From positions 26,757,102 through 26,821,101 of the forward strand of contig CM033402.1 in the NCBI GenBank assembly GCA_019426215.1: 64,000 bases of DNA, in the 5' to 3' direction. The stretch's first letter is position 1; the number at the start of each line of letters is the position of its first letter. The stretch is from Buddleja alternifolia (taxonomy: Eukaryota; Streptophyta; Magnoliopsida; Lamiales; Scrophulariaceae). This document shows, one piece after another, positions 1-12,435 of this stretch. The translations under genes and the position numbers were made by a program. Under the pieces are notes generated by a model. That model was not told where the DNA came from, did no database searches, and worked only from the letters and a program-made list of their open reading frames with translations.

Positions 1-454
1 ACTCTTATACTACAAGACCACTGGAAGTTCCACATTCGACTGGGAATCCATTTTAGGAACTTCCATGGGGTTGTTTAGTTCGCCCATTACCACAATGGCA
101 ACCCTCATATATGCATTGGCTTTCACCGTGCCAGTATCTATGGAACAAGATACACTTCTACCAGAGTATGCATCATATGAGCAAGTCTTTTGGGTTGCAT
201 CGATATCCCTTTATCTCGATGAACCCTTTCACGACTTGGAACAGTGTTTAAAGATCACAGTCTTCGAGACATATTCCATCATTGCCACACCCAATGTGCA
301 ATGATGTCCCATAGCTATGTGTGATCCTTCGGGACTTTATTCGAAGCCAAAGTAAAAACTAATTTAAGAATAAAGACATGTCACACATATAAAGAGATTG
401 AATTTATTTATAAGAAAACGATTGTTCAACTCTAGAGTTACTATTACAAAGAAT
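1..454. other. Unassigned repeat-like sequence at window edge
   Basis: No convincing coding sequence is seen; the 79-codon open frame at 65-304 has no recognisable motif. The style (short low-complexity stretches, no codon bias) resembles retrotransposon LTR or leader DNA. The left end lies outside the window, so the family could not be fixed. Confidence 0.3.
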
Positions 455-1582
455 GGCGCCCAATAATTGGTGCGCCGGGCACTACCTCTAACATAGGTTG
501 GCGTTCGAAAGTGGGATTTAAAAATCAACAATTGATGGAGAAGTCAACGTCCGAACGTTGTGGTCGGCTGAGCATTTTTGGAAATTTCTAAATTCTAATT
601 CGCGTAGGAGTCTTCCATCTTTTTGGCTATAAATACAAGATCTCTTCTCTAGGGTTAGAGTCCATTTTTTAGAAGTAAAAATACACCTTAGGAGAGTAAG
701 AAGTAGGAGATTTAAGATTGATGATCAAGTCACAGGGAGTTTTATTTTCTTATTCTTTAGTTTCATGAATATTTTAGCTAGTTGTTTTTATATCATTATG
801 AGTAGCTAAATTTGTAGAGTAAGGCTATGCGTAGGCCGAATCATGATATTTGATATATAAAAGCATTTTTTGTATGGATGATTATTATTACTTTATGTGT
901 TAATCTTGTTCTTAATGCTTCATAAGCATAGGTAACATATGTATGATTTATTGCATAAATTATAATACTTGGGAGAGGGTAATTTAAGGTGCAAGAGGAA
1001 TTAATACATCTTCTAAGTTAGTTGATGCTAGGGATAGCTACATACTCCAGATGCTGTTAGCCGCATTTATTCGAGAGAATTTCTAGTTCTTTACTGCGTG
1101 CATGTAATTGATTACCCCCAATTAAGCGTAGGTTACTAATACAGAGGAATCGCTTGATAATATTCTTAAGGAAAATTCCACCTTAGCAACATTAGTCTAA
1201 TAATATGAGAACATGATTATAACGAAATTTGATTAATTTGTGCAAATGCATGTGTCTTAGTTGCTCTCTTCCATAGCTATCTTGTTTTTATCATCTTGTT
1301 ACCCATCGCTATCTTGTTTTTGTCATCTTGTTACCAATCGCTATCTTGTTTTTGTCATCTTGTCTCCATTATCTTGTTTAAGCATCCTTTCTAGTTTATT
1401 TAAGTTGTCAACAATAATCCTTAGTTTAATTCTTTGTTTTTTAGTTTAAGTTTGCTTGCTTTAAATTCAAGAGTCTAAAATACAAGTCTATATGGAATCG
1501 ACAATACAGACTTATTGTCCACTTTATTACTATACATGACCAGTCCACTTGCAGTGCAAACACGTAAGGATTTCTCATGTCA
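455..1582 (+). repeat. Ty3/gypsy-type 5' LTR remnant (left end undefined)
   Basis: An imperfect CG-rich palindrome (455-476) is followed by a TATA box (627-635) and a long non-coding stretch. It ends in ...TGTCA six bases before a degenerate tRNA-Asp-type primer binding site. A segment near 820-845 (aggctatgcgtaggccgaat) resembles the corresponding part of LTRs J (about 7497-7520) and E (about 26140-26160), so the three belong to related gypsy-type LTR families. The true left boundary could not be identified and part of 1-454 may belong to it. Confidence 0.55.
627..635 (+). promoter_or_regulatory. Putative LTR TATA box
   Basis: CTATAAATA sits inside the gypsy-type LTR, about 150 bp downstream of the CG-rich palindrome at 455-476. 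This is the usual place for the U3 promoter of an LTR retrotransposon. It is assigned from motif and position only. Confidence 0.4.
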
Positions 1583-1588
1583 AGTTTT

Positions 1589-1607
1589 AGGTGTCGTTGC
1601 TGAAGAC
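1589..1607 (+). other. Degenerate primer binding site, tRNA-Asp type
   Basis: The 19 bases match about 14 of 19 positions of the plant tRNA-Asp complement used by Athila/Tat-type gypsy elements (TGGCGCCGTTGCCGGGGAC). The differences are mostly transitions. The position just after the LTR end and ahead of gag-region debris fits. This supports a plus-strand gypsy remnant. Confidence 0.5.
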
Positions 1608-1692
1608 TTGTTTAATTTTAGTTTTGATTTTATTGCAAGTTTTTTATAATTATTTACGTTGTTTTTGTTTTTTTTTCCAGTACTAGCTAGCA

Positions 1693-2206
1693 ATGGCTGG
1701 AAAATTCCTGGATATGAACCTTCTAGAGAATCAAATATGGTTGCAAAATGTCATTCAAGCATGTTATGCATAAGAGTTCTTTCCACAACATTGCAAAGTG
1801 AGAATTCCTATTCAGGAGGATCAACTCGACCACACCTATGGAGAGCTCCGTCGTACGATGAAGGAATTATCTTTGGGAATGAAGGAAATGAATCATCAAA
1901 TCGCAATTATCGAACAACTTGTCTAAGAAAGCACTAGTTGTATTGTCGAGTTACACTGAAGAGAATTTGGAGGAGCAATGCAATACCCTGGTTTTGAATG
2001 AAAGAAAGTTGGAAAATTCAGAAAACTCTCCCCTGCACAGCACCTTCAAACGTGCATTTTCCGATGTTCGGACATCCGCGGCAGAGTTGACGACCATTGA
2101 GCATTTGACTCTTATCCTTTCTAAGCCCATTGACATTCATTTACCTTCTCCCCTAGCCATAGGTAAAGCGGTACTTGATCATCCCACGATGGTAAGTTGT
2201 CATTGA
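1693..2206 (+). pseudogene. Possible Ty3/gypsy gag-region remnant
   Basis: The first ATG after the primer binding site is at 1693. It opens a frame beginning MAGKFLDMNLLENQIW that stops after about 26 codons. Further open pieces in other phases include a heptad-like, Met/Glu-rich stretch (around 1840-1925) that could have been a coiled coil. No zinc knuckle, protease or polymerase motif follows, and the sequence changes to another repeat near 2340. Identity as gag rests on position after the LTR and primer site, not on a recognised domain. Confidence 0.3.
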
Positions 2207-2344
2207 ATGTAGAAGATGATGTGACTATTTGTAATAGCTACAAGATTTTTAAGCATCGTTTTGATTTTGATTTGCATTTACACATTGATGTTTTTGATCT
2301 TTTTAGTGTTGAACACTTTTAGGAAAAACGAACCAATGATCTTC

Positions 2345-3790
2345 TCAATCCCTACATCATGGACTTCAAGTATGTTGTCAAATTACTAATATCTATCTAT
2401 AAATATTTATAAAGATCTTTCCATATAATTAGTTAATCAACCAATTAAATAGATCTTACTGAATATACAAGATATATATATATATATAGACTTGGTGGAC
2501 AAGATAAAATCTTTCCACCACATACAACCACTCAATGCGTGCACACCTGTGTATATATATATACACATATATTATATTTCTTTCTCTTTCACATATTAAT
2601 TAATTAGACCACTAATTAATTAATTAGTCCTTCCCAATTTAATACTCTAATATTTAATTATAAAACTATTATTAATTAAGACCACTTAATTTCTTTCCCG
2701 ATTAATTAATTTCAATTAATTAATCTCTCCATGAATTCACATAGAATTAACTTAGCCAATAGATACTACACTAAGTTAAGTGTGTGACCCCTTAGGCTCA
2801 TTAACAAGCTAGCAATAAGTTCTTTCCCATAAGCTAAATTTATCATCCAAATAGTTAATTTTGACCTTGAATTAATTCAAGGCACCTATTGGTCATAGAT
2901 CGATGTATAGCACATCGCCATGATTTTCTAGATGTTAACGATAAAAGCAAACCTCTCTAGGTTAAAATCTCCATGTGAGTCAAATCCCTCTATCTTTTTC
3001 CCGTCTAAGGTCTAGGGTAAGGCAATGGTCGAAACCCTAATAATCTCAGAGTCTATTACTATGTTGGAAATACTAATGATCTAGTCATCTAAGCAGGGAT
3101 CACCAATCCCTCTTTTAAGACATTGCTTTGGCCGGAGGCTTTTATCGATCATTTAGAGTTTACTCAACAACATAGGAAATATCAAGCTGTTAGCTATGGA
3201 TGGATCCCATATCTAATGCCACTTGTTCCGCTATACTACCAGACTATACCCAACATACACCGTCGTATGGCTATCATGTAGTGCGCATTGTATACCAAAG
3301 TATAGTGGGTAGTATCCTTTCTAGTGACATCTCAGGTCAAAGGATTAACCTCACACTATGAAATTGAAGGACTTCTAGTTTGACCAGAACCAATGAGATG
3401 TCCTTGCGAGGTCCTTCAATTCTATCCTTCTACAAAGTATGAATATCTATATATGCACTGACCCGGCAGGTAATTGTCTAAGGAACAAGATATTCTCCCA
3501 TTTGAGAATGACATATATAGACAAGTCTTGGTGAGACTATGATATCCCTTATCTCATTGTCTCTATGACTGAAATGGGATTTAAGGATCACAACCCTCGA
3601 GAGTGATCCTATAGTTACATACCAATCCCCTAGCTCTATGTAATCCAAAGGGATCTTTATCTAGACTTTATAGCCATTTACGATAAAGACAATACCAATA
3701 GGTTTGATATAATGTGCAAAACTGTCAAAGTGTTTATGTACTAGTTCCAATTATCCAAGATTGTATTTCCACGTTGAACCTATTCAACAT
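2345..3790 (-). repeat. Dispersed repeat R2, copy 1 (copia LTR-like)
   Basis: From about 2870 to 3725 this segment can be aligned by eye with 41430-42870, for example around the shared phrase 'gtctagggt' and the block ending near the fragment 'aataggtttgat'. Its AT-rich TTAATTAA part and the phrase 'ctaagttaagtgtgtgacc' recur at about 63173-63192. The style (AT-rich block followed by a conserved non-coding block) is that of a minus-oriented copia LTR. TA microsatellites lie at about 2470-2488 and 2554-2575. No gene is seen. Confidence 0.5.
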
Positions 3791-4002
3791 ATAATTCATG
3801 TAGTTGCAATGGGAGAATCCAGCACTTCAATGCCTCACTTCGATGTATCCTTACATCAAGTCTCAGAATTTTCTCCCATATACATATGGAGAGTCGGGTC
3901 GAAATATTTTCTCTTTTAATAAGTTTAGTTACCCTCCCACTGACCTATATGTTCACACTTGGCTCTCATCCATTTGTCGATGTCTCCATATTCTCATATG
4001 GT
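3791..4002 (-). other. Copia-type non-coding debris left of solo LTR H
   Basis: This short interval carries CCTCCCACTGAC (minus strand GTCAGTGGGAGG, like a polypurine tract) and is continuous with 5720 onward once solo LTR H is removed. No coding is recognised. Confidence 0.3.
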
Positions 4003-5714
4003 TGTTGTGATTCGGTCTAGCGGATAAAATTTTTAATCCGAATCACACCCAAGAATTCAATCCGGGGATATTCATGATATTAAGCATATAGATCAATTGA
4101 CGAGAATTGACAAGAGTAATCGAAGTACCTTTTTGTCTATTAAATCTCAATTTATCAGCAGCAACCCCGGAATCCTGCCTCTAGATAATCACGCGAAAGA
4201 AAAATTCTCTGAGAAAAGCTCGATTTCCTCCTCGGCAACAATTGCAGGAGGCTAGTTGGATGGAGAGGGAGGGATTTTTCTTTCCTAATTCTCTAGGTTT
4301 ATTTTGGACCAATGTCAGATTCTAAAACAATGACTTGTGTTCTTGTTTTTCTTGGAGTTCTGACACTGACTGATTACTTATGCCAAGTATAAGACTCCCC
4401 TAGGTTATCACTAAGAGGGGCGGCCGAATTGGCCTTAGTAGATGGGCTTCGGGCTTTGTTTTGACTTAGTCCATGTATAATTAATTAAATTCAGGTCCTA
4501 TCCAATTGGTAATTAATTAATTACATTAATCCAATTAATATTAATCTAATTAATTTAATTCAGCCTATAAATTAATTTCCAATTAATTTAACTTATGAAT
4601 TAATATGATTTAATTAATTAATTTAATTCAATTAAATATCTTTAATTAAATCATGCTACCTATTTCGTCAGTCAATTCACATCAAATGTGATTTAACCAA
4701 AATACCCTTAGCTTAAGGAAATATTCCTTTTCTTTACATAGCGCGACTCTCTAGGCTCAATTCAATTGGCAATTGGAGGATTCCAAAGGATAATGTTGTC
4801 ACCTAGCCAAAACCGTGGAACCAAATCGTATCCCAATTGAAAACAAGATGATCATGTCATCACGAACCTTGACTACGAATACCATATGTGTATAAACTCT
4901 TCACCGACATGACCCGATCAAGTAAGAGCCATGATTTAGTCAAACTCATAGAACTTGATATTGTACTTAGAATCATAATAATGTGAAATTACCAAACTAC
5001 CCTCAGTGACAATCACGGGATAGTTTATATGCTTTGGCCAAAGACTTATAATTTCAATTACTTACGATCGTACAGGTCACATACTTGTTTACTGTCGAGA
5101 CGGTGAATCCCGTTTTAGAAAGTCATCTTATAACATCGAATGCACTATTGGATCTTACTTCGAGGTCGACTCCACCTATCAGGTGATACAGGTCTAACTA
5201 CTCTGATAACATATCCAATACTATAAGCATGTTATAAATGACTCCTCAGGTTTAAAGTTCACACATACTATCCCAATCATTGAATGTCAAAGAGTAAATA
5301 ACCATGTGTTCGGATTAATGCGAGTCGTGTTTAAATATGTTAATTCCATTAATCATATTCACGATACCAGCTCCCACTATCTAATCAGTGTACGACTGGC
5401 ACTTTATTGTCAAAGAATGTGTCATATGAGTTGAATATTAGTGCCCAATTAATATTCGTTAACTCACGAACTCCCAGTTTCAGAGACTAAGTACTGGACT
5501 GTTCCAATGCCTCCTCTTGTCCATAAGAGGTGGAAAGTCTATCTTGAAATCTCTTGGACTAATTTGTTCAATACAGTTAAATGCCATTAGATTTATATGA
5601 ACAAAATCAAAACCTTTATTCTATAAATAAAAACATCAAACGTTTTGTACAAATAACTTATCTAAGCCCTACTCAATCTAATTCCTCATAAGCATTGAGG
5701 GCATACACCTAACA
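4003..5714 (-). mobile_element. Solo LTR H of a Ty1/copia element
   Basis: A 1,712-bp LTR with inverted ends (TGTTGTG...CCTAACA) is flanked by a perfect 5-bp target-site duplication, ATGGT at 3998-4002 and 5715-5719. No internal region is present, so it is a solo LTR left by LTR-LTR recombination. The sequence layout matches LTR G and, more loosely, the LTRs of L and B: a 'tagataatcacgcgaaag' block, an AT-rich TTAATTAA stretch, then 'gcgcgactctctaggct'. By comparison with those elements it lies in minus orientation, so its 5' end is at 5714. Confidence 0.9.
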
Positions 5715-5719
5715 ATGGT

Positions 5720-6529
5720 CTCATCGAACCATAAGTTCCAGATTCATAAAGCTATTACTATCCATAGATTGATCCTTTCAGGAGCTTGTACACCTTTATG
5801 TTAGCTCCCACTACTTGTATAGGCTTCGAGACCATGTATGTAGTCCTTCTTTGATCGTTCTTTCGAAAGAAAGCAAGACTTGGAACTTACGTTCATAGGT
5901 CATGGTTCTCATTCATTGTGCACACTCAACCGTCAGTGGTGTATGTGTTTATTGAGTTTCCCAAAGTTCTATTACTTTCCCTGTCTTTACATAAAAGAAC
6001 TCCTTTATCTCAAAGGATACCTTTCTTCGAAATGATCAACATCATTCTCAAGGCATAATAGATTTGGTATTCACAATACCCTTTAGGATGTTCAATTAAA
6101 CTCGGACATTTAAGATAACTGATCTATATTAACTCCCACTAAATGCTTGACATAAGCATTTCATCTTATATCCTTAGATACATATGGTTACTTACATTTG
6201 TTATGTCTTATATGTTCCTATTTTTCACGATGAATCGTTTTATATGTTAATAGAATTAATATAGAACCATAAGTACTAAAAACATTTTAACATAAAAACT
6301 CTCTATCCATAAACCAAGACGGAGTTAACATGGTTCTAAAATAATTCAAGAAAATAACCCAAAAACATTCTTCAAAACGAAAACATTGTCTCATAACAGA
6401 TTTCACCTCCTGCAATTCTTTGCAAAGATGAATTCCTTTACAGTGTGATCACACTTAAAGAAGCATAGTTAACCACGAAGTTAAGCAAACAACAATTGCA
6501 TTTTCCTTGTGCTAGCGAGGAGGTTCAAG
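5720..6529 (-). other. Copia-derived non-coding debris, no gene seen
   Basis: Lies between solo LTR H and a gag fragment. The minus strand holds two polypurine-like AGTGGGAG words (near 5804 and 6133), but translation in all frames is broken and no protease, integrase or reverse transcriptase motif is visible where pol would be expected. The parent element was either internally deleted or non-autonomous. Confidence 0.4.
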
Positions 6530-7080
6530 GTATTCATTTTTCCAATGTCCGATCTTATGACAGCTAAAGCATTTCCCAGTCTGCACTTGCAGTTTCTTCA
6601 CACCGCCCTTTGCTTGCATTTTTGTTACCCCTTTTCTTCTTCTTCTTCCTCTTTACCTTACTCTATCTAAAAGTAGGTGAGGAAGCAACGTTTGAAAGAA
6701 AGATAGGTTTTGCTTTCTTGACCATTTCCTCAGCTGTTCTCAACATGCCCATCAACTCAGGTAGAGTGGTAACAAGCTGATTCATGTTGAAATTCACTAC
6801 TAACTGATCATAGGCAAGAAAGAACGACTGAAAGACCAAATCGACAGCCAAATCAGAGTTCACCGCTATTCCATTTTGTTGAGTTTGTTCACCAAGGTAA
6901 TCATACTCAACACATGGTTAGACACTGATGTCCCTTCAGTCATGCAAGCTCCAAATAGATCTCAAGAGATAGAGTACCCCTCACGACGTGTCTTAACACC
7001 GTAAAGCTCTTCCAGCAAGGATGATCTCAAAGGCGTGTTCTATACTCTCAAACTGAATAGAAGAAGTTGTGTTCGAATAA
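6530..7080 (-). pseudogene. gag: Ty1/copia gag fragment (UBN2 domain and zinc knuckle)
   Basis: Minus-strand pieces read as the C-terminal half of a copia nucleocapsid protein. The best open segment (6663-6863, 66 codons) contains AVDLVFQSF and NFNMNQLVTTLPELMGML, typical of the UBN2/Retrotran_gag family. Further downstream on the minus strand a zinc knuckle, CFSCHKIGHWKNEY, lies near 6550-6590. Its last ligand is Tyr instead of Cys. Upstream the frame shifts and carries several stops. Gag packages element RNA into virus-like particles in the cytoplasm; this copy cannot. Upstream sequence ends at the start of LTR fragment J. Confidence 0.7.
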
Positions 7081-8175
7081 AGGCGCCTAGGTGCCACATT
7101 ACCCGTGCTTAGGCATCGTACTGTCTGCACCTGAGCGCCAGGTTCCCCGCGCCTGGGCGCCCTCCGACTTTTTCCCCAAGCCAGCTCTGACACTTAGGCT
7201 GTGCTTAGGTGCCGCTGTAACCATTTTTGAACCGATAAAGCTAAACTCTCAGCACATGAAGGGGGTTCGGATTTTGGAGTTTGGAGATCATTTTCTGATA
7301 TTTGAGCCAACTTTTTATCACTTTTTGGAGGAGAACAAGGTGAATTGAGCTAGAGATTGAAGTCCAAGCAAGGATTCATCATCAACCAAGCGTTAGGGAG
7401 TTTTACTTGTTTTCATTGCCTTTTTATGTTCATAACTATGTATATGATTGTTTTAGTTCTTCTTAAGTTATTGATGATGAACTAATTTTGTAGAACTAAG
7501 GCCATGTGACGGCCGAATTTATGAATCAATATATATGAAATGATTTTTCGTATTAATTTTACTATTGCTTTGTGTGTTAATTTTATGCTTTTATTCTAAT
7601 CATATGCTTGATCATCATATGCTTGATATCATGCCTAGTCTATTCATTCGAGAGAACATAGGTTAGGGTTCAAAAGAATTAACACATCATCCAAAACAAA
7701 TGAGAAATTGCCCCTAGAGATAGGTAGAGATTCCCGAGTGCTGTAGCCGAATTTATCCGGGGAAATTCTAGAACGTAAATGTGTGGTTATTAGTTAGATT
7801 CTTGGATAGACATATTTAGAGAACTGTAAATTAATCATAGGATTATTATGAGCTGAGACATCGGGTAATAATTAATTAAGGAATTTCCACCAAAGCAATA
7901 GGAGTCTAATAATTCGAAGAGTATCTCATATATATTGACGAGTAAATACGGTCGTAGCATGTGCCTGAGTCTCTTTATCCTATGTGAGGTTTAATCCATA
8001 GCTTGTTTCCTCTTTTGTTCTTCGCTTGTTCAATCAATTACTTGCACTTTACTTTAATTGTCTTTTCTTTTATCGAAAATCATAAACTAGAATTCAAGTC
8101 CTTGTGGTTCAAAAACTCAGACTTTTTGTCCATCTATCACTACACACGACTAGTATTCTTGCTACCAATCACGTT
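7081..8175 (+). repeat. Truncated gypsy-type LTR J with CG-rich head
   Basis: Begins with a CG-rich, palindrome-bearing segment (7081-7215, for example aggcgcctaggtgcc and gcgcctgggcgc). The rest resembles LTR E in order: a GGCCG-containing block near 7500, then a block near 7660-7900 describing the same 'attcgagagaa' motif. The right end is taken as ...GTGTCA near 8175. It is about 500 bp shorter than LTR E and has no recognised left terminus or target-site duplication, so it is 5'-truncated. Confidence 0.5.
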
Positions 8176-9393
8176 AGGTGCTAGTGTGTCATGGAGGCCA
8201 GAATGAGTCAATGCATGTAGATGTCATCTTTGCGCTATTTCTCATGCGTATTGCGTGCTGCCCTAGAAACAGTTTCCATAAGGCCCGAATCAATAGCTTG
8301 AGTCAGGACATAGTCAAGACTTTAGACTGCGGCACAATCTTAAGATTGTTGTGCCAATCAGGGAAATTCGGGCAAGTTAACTTATTCGATTCAAGGATTA
8401 TTAAAAGTGGAGTTTTAGCCATTTAGATCTATATATCGCGAAAACAAAAACTATTAGGATGTAGTCCCAATAATATCCGCATGTAGTTATGGACCTTTAA
8501 ACTACACGTGCTGTCCCACTATTTTTAGAGATTTCATCACCCCATAGATGAAAAAATGGGAAACTTAAAATTTCCAGTAGGCTCGAGCTGCAAATGCTTT
8601 TCTAACTCATCCCATGACTCATGAGATGGCCCAATCCACTATCCAAGCGATTTTCGAGATATTTTGCCTCATTTTTCATGTACGTCTCAAATTTACGATG
8701 CCACTGTACAATAATCTGTGGTTAAGTCCGACCCATCAAATTCACAGCATAACAGCAGCCAAGTGGTCCCATGACTCGTGACCAATTTCTTAACAAAACT
8801 GAAGCCCATGTGCTCTTCTAATATGACCTCCTTGTCACATAGAATGCCTAGTTGTGAGATTAGTACCTTTGAACTTGACAGAGCATCCCACGACTCGTGG
8901 CCAATGTTATCAAGCCATAAGTTATTCCTTCTTACATCTAATGATGGAAGGCTCAAGACCTAATTGGGTTCACCCAAGCCCCTAAACTTATCCATTTATG
9001 GACTTAACATCTAATACTGTTTTTTGTTAGTTTAACAAACAAGGTCTCACTCTTTCTTAAGTGATCATGCAACAAGCACATCATATACAAGAAACAAGAG
9101 ATAAATAACAAGAGCATGATATACATAAAGCGGTAAATGTGATCCTTGTTAAGCCAACCTAAAAACACCCAGAGCCACCAAGGTACTGACCAATCTAATC
9201 TAAGGACCAAGACATTAAGCTCTTCACAGCTCCACAAGCTTGAACGTCTCAATTTTTGTCTTCAAATTACAACAATATAAAAGAAAAGGAAACCTTACCC
9301 TCTCATTTACATAAATTGAAAACATGACACGCATGCCTTAAGTTAAAACGACTAGTCTATGGTTCGACCCAGATCACCACATAATCACATAAT
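8176..9393. other. Unassigned intergenic sequence, no gene seen
   Basis: Short open frames on both strands (such as 8693-8956 minus and 9004-9252 minus) show no domain, motif or codon bias. There is no LTR terminus inside this interval. It is probably the decayed interior of an older element. Confidence 0.35.
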
Positions 9394-10765
9394 TGTTGTG
9401 AATCGAACTAGCCCGGATTCAATTCATGCTTTTGAGAATTTCGTGGTCACAAAAGATATCAAGAATAGGTGGTAATCTAATTACCTTTCTCGATGAAATC
9501 CAAAAGCCTAGCCTTTTGTTGAGAAGCAATGGATCGTTCCTTCCTCTAGATAATCACGCGAAAGATAACCTTCAAATCTTTAAGCTCGACTTCCTCTACC
9601 TCAGACTGGGTTGGGCACCTTAGGGTTTATGTGGAAGGAGAAGAATTTGTGTTTTGCTCTTTTTCACTCTCTAAGATGAAAAATTGACTTGAGTTATGAT
9701 TTTAGTTAAACACCTAGTGTTTTAAATAAAAGACTACTCCTTGACTAAGGAGACTAAGGGGGCGGCCGTGTATACCCTAGGGGATAGTTGTACTGGGCTT
9801 TTCTAACTCCAAGCCCATTGTTAAGTATTTAATTAATATTCTCAGTCAAATCCAATTGGTAATTAATTAACACTATTCTCTTTTTATTAATAGTACCTTA
9901 TTAATTCTAAATTCATACTATTAATATTGATTGAATAAAAATCTTTACTCCAAGTGAAATTACCAAAATACCCTTCAAACAGTAAAACTCCTTTATTATA
10001 TCATCTTTACATAGCGCGACTCTTTAGGCTCATCTTGACTGGCATTGGGAGGATTCCAAGGATATAGTTATCACCAAGTCATCCTGTGAAGCTATACCGA
10101 AACCCAATCAAGTACGAGATGAATATTTCATCACGAACCTTTATGTTATAAATACCATATGAGTATAAACTCTTCACTGACGCAACCCGATCAAGTAAGA
10201 GTCAGGGAATGTCAAACTCATAAAACTTGATATTGTACTTTATAATCATACTGATGTGAAATTATCAAACTACCCTTTATATCCAATATAAGTCAGTCAT
10301 TAATGCTTTGGCCAAAGACTTTAATTTCACAACACCAATGACATATAGGTTGCTTCTCGTTTGCTTTCAAGACAGTGAATCCCCTATTAGCAGTCCATTT
10401 CCCATTGTCGAACGCACCAATTGAATCGTACTTCGAGGTCGACCCCACCAACGGGTGATTGGGCCTAACTACTCTAATAACTTATTCAATGGTACGAGCA
10501 CAACGTAAATGACTCCTCAGGTCTAAAGTTCACTCATACTATTATAACGGTAATCCTCATCATTGACTGTCACTGAGTAAAAACCCATGTGATAGGATTA
10601 CAATGAGTCATGTTCGAATATGTTAACTTCGTTAACCATATTCATGACACCAACTCCCACTATCCAATCAGTGTGAGACTTATCACTTTCCTTGTCAAAG
10701 TAAGTGTCATGTGAGTCAAATCTAAACGCCCAATTCAGATTCTTTGACTCGTGAATCGTCTTTAT
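9394..10765 (-). repeat. LTR G, left part (host of element B)
   Basis: Starts TGTTGTGAATCG, matching the first bases of solo LTR H, and follows the same order of blocks (tagataatcacgcgaaag, ggcggccg, AT-rich stretch, gcgcgactctttaggctc). It is cut at 10765 by element B, whose target-site duplication TTTAT occupies 10761-10765. The sequence resumes at 38603. No primer binding site is seen on its left, so it may be a solo or truncated LTR. Confidence 0.7.
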
Positions 10766-12420
10766 TGTTGGGAAAAATTTTCCAAACGCAACGAAAATGA
10801 AATTAAAATTTTTTTTTCAGATTTTTCCTATGACAAGATTAATCCCGAGGTTTTATCGCACATATGTATGATAGAGTAAAACAAACTTCACCCGTTGTAG
10901 CGAAGTAGTTCATAATTCCTACGATCTTGAATTCTTCAATTCTTCGTGAAATTACTCCGGTTGAAACTATGTTGATCCAAGTAGTCCAATTATTCTGCCT
11001 CTAAATCGTCTCGCTGGAAAATAGTTGATGAAAAATTCTTCCTCCTTCTTTGGCTTGAAACCGATGGCTAGTGAGAGAGAGGGAGAGGAATTCTATTTCT
11101 TGTGGTGTTGTGTAATGTAACTTATGACCTATGCTTATAACTAATGTGATATTTATATCACTTAAGTTATTACCTTCGGCTCAAATTAAGCCCATTAATA
11201 CTCCTAGTGGCCGCACTCTACATTCCTTAGTATGCCACTTGGTGCATCAATTTGAGCTTAGTGTAATCTAATATTTAATTAATTAACTTAATCCAATTAA
11301 ATAATAGATCACTTATTTAATTAGTTTTATTTCTCCAAGAAATATTATATTAATTAAATCATAAATAAATTAACTTTTTTCTTCAAATAATTATTTCTAT
11401 TTATTTAATTTTAAGTAACCAATATTTAAAATATTACCACAAGAAATATTCTATTTTTTCCATCAAATTTTCCTTTTTAAGCGTGACTCTTTAGGTTCAT
11501 CTATATTTGGCAATGGGAGTATTCCATTGAATATGGGTCCCACCTAGCCAGTCAAGTGGTCCATATTATAACCCAAATAAGATGAAATGATTAGATCATT
11601 TTTGCCTTTCCATTTGTAAATATCGTGTGAATACAAACTCTTCGTTTTCTTATCCCGGCCAAGTGATAGTCATGGTTTTTAGTCAAACTCACTAACTTGA
11701 CACTATGCTATATTTATAATAAGTTCAGATTAGTGAATGCTTTGGCCAAAGACTTTAAGATCTAACTTACTTATCAATGCATAGGATAAATCCTTGTTCA
11801 CTTACGAGGGAACGAATCATATCTTGGACACCAGTTAAGAATACTACTTGCCCATTAGGTTGCAGTTCGAGGTTGACCCCACCAACGGGTGAATTGGGCC
11901 TAACTACTCTAATGATGAACCTAATGTTACAAGTATATCTTCAACTCGATTCCTCAAGTCTAAAGTTCAGATACACTCAGATATCTTCAACCTAATGTTA
12001 ATCAATTCTATCATTGAATGTCAAAGAGTGAAACCCATGTAACAGAACCGGTGCGAGTCATGTATGAGTGACACTATCTCCATCAGTGCACCTATGATAT
12101 AAGTTCTTCACTACTTCCTAGTGATTGACGGACACCTTTCTCGTCAAAACTCATATCATACAAGTCTTCATAATTTCTAATGCATAATTGAAAATCTTCG
12201 GCATGCAAACTATTTTAGTACACAAGTATCAAACTCCTCTAGTACATTAGAGAGTTAACTCTTGTATTCATGGACTTATAGTTGATTACAATATATAATT
12301 GCCAATATAAATATAAACAACTAAAATGCCTTTTATTGAGTGATTAAAAACAATTACAATTTGATAATGTCCTATCATTTACTAATCCTCTAGTGGCATT
12401 TGAGGACATTAACCCTAATA
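10766..12420 (-). repeat. 3' LTR of element B
   Basis: The 1,655-bp LTR runs, in plus coordinates, from TGTTGGG to ...CCCTAATA. The minus-strand start should be TGTTAG but reads TATTAG. It aligns along its length with 35136-36246 plus 38030-38597. Many differences are seen by eye, so B is clearly older than elements A, D and K. Confidence 0.85.
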
Positions 12421-12431
12421 ATCTCCCACTT
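12421..12431 (-). other. Polypurine tract of element B
   Basis: The minus strand reads AAGTGGGAGAT directly before the 3' LTR, identical to the tract of element A (51670-51680). It primes plus-strand DNA synthesis in the element life cycle. Confidence 0.8.
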
Positions 12432-12435
12432 GGAC

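Noticed and set aside
8693..9252. Two minus-strand ORFs of 82-87 codons
   Set aside because: No motif, no codon bias, no homologous copy elsewhere in the window, and no promoter or neighbour context.
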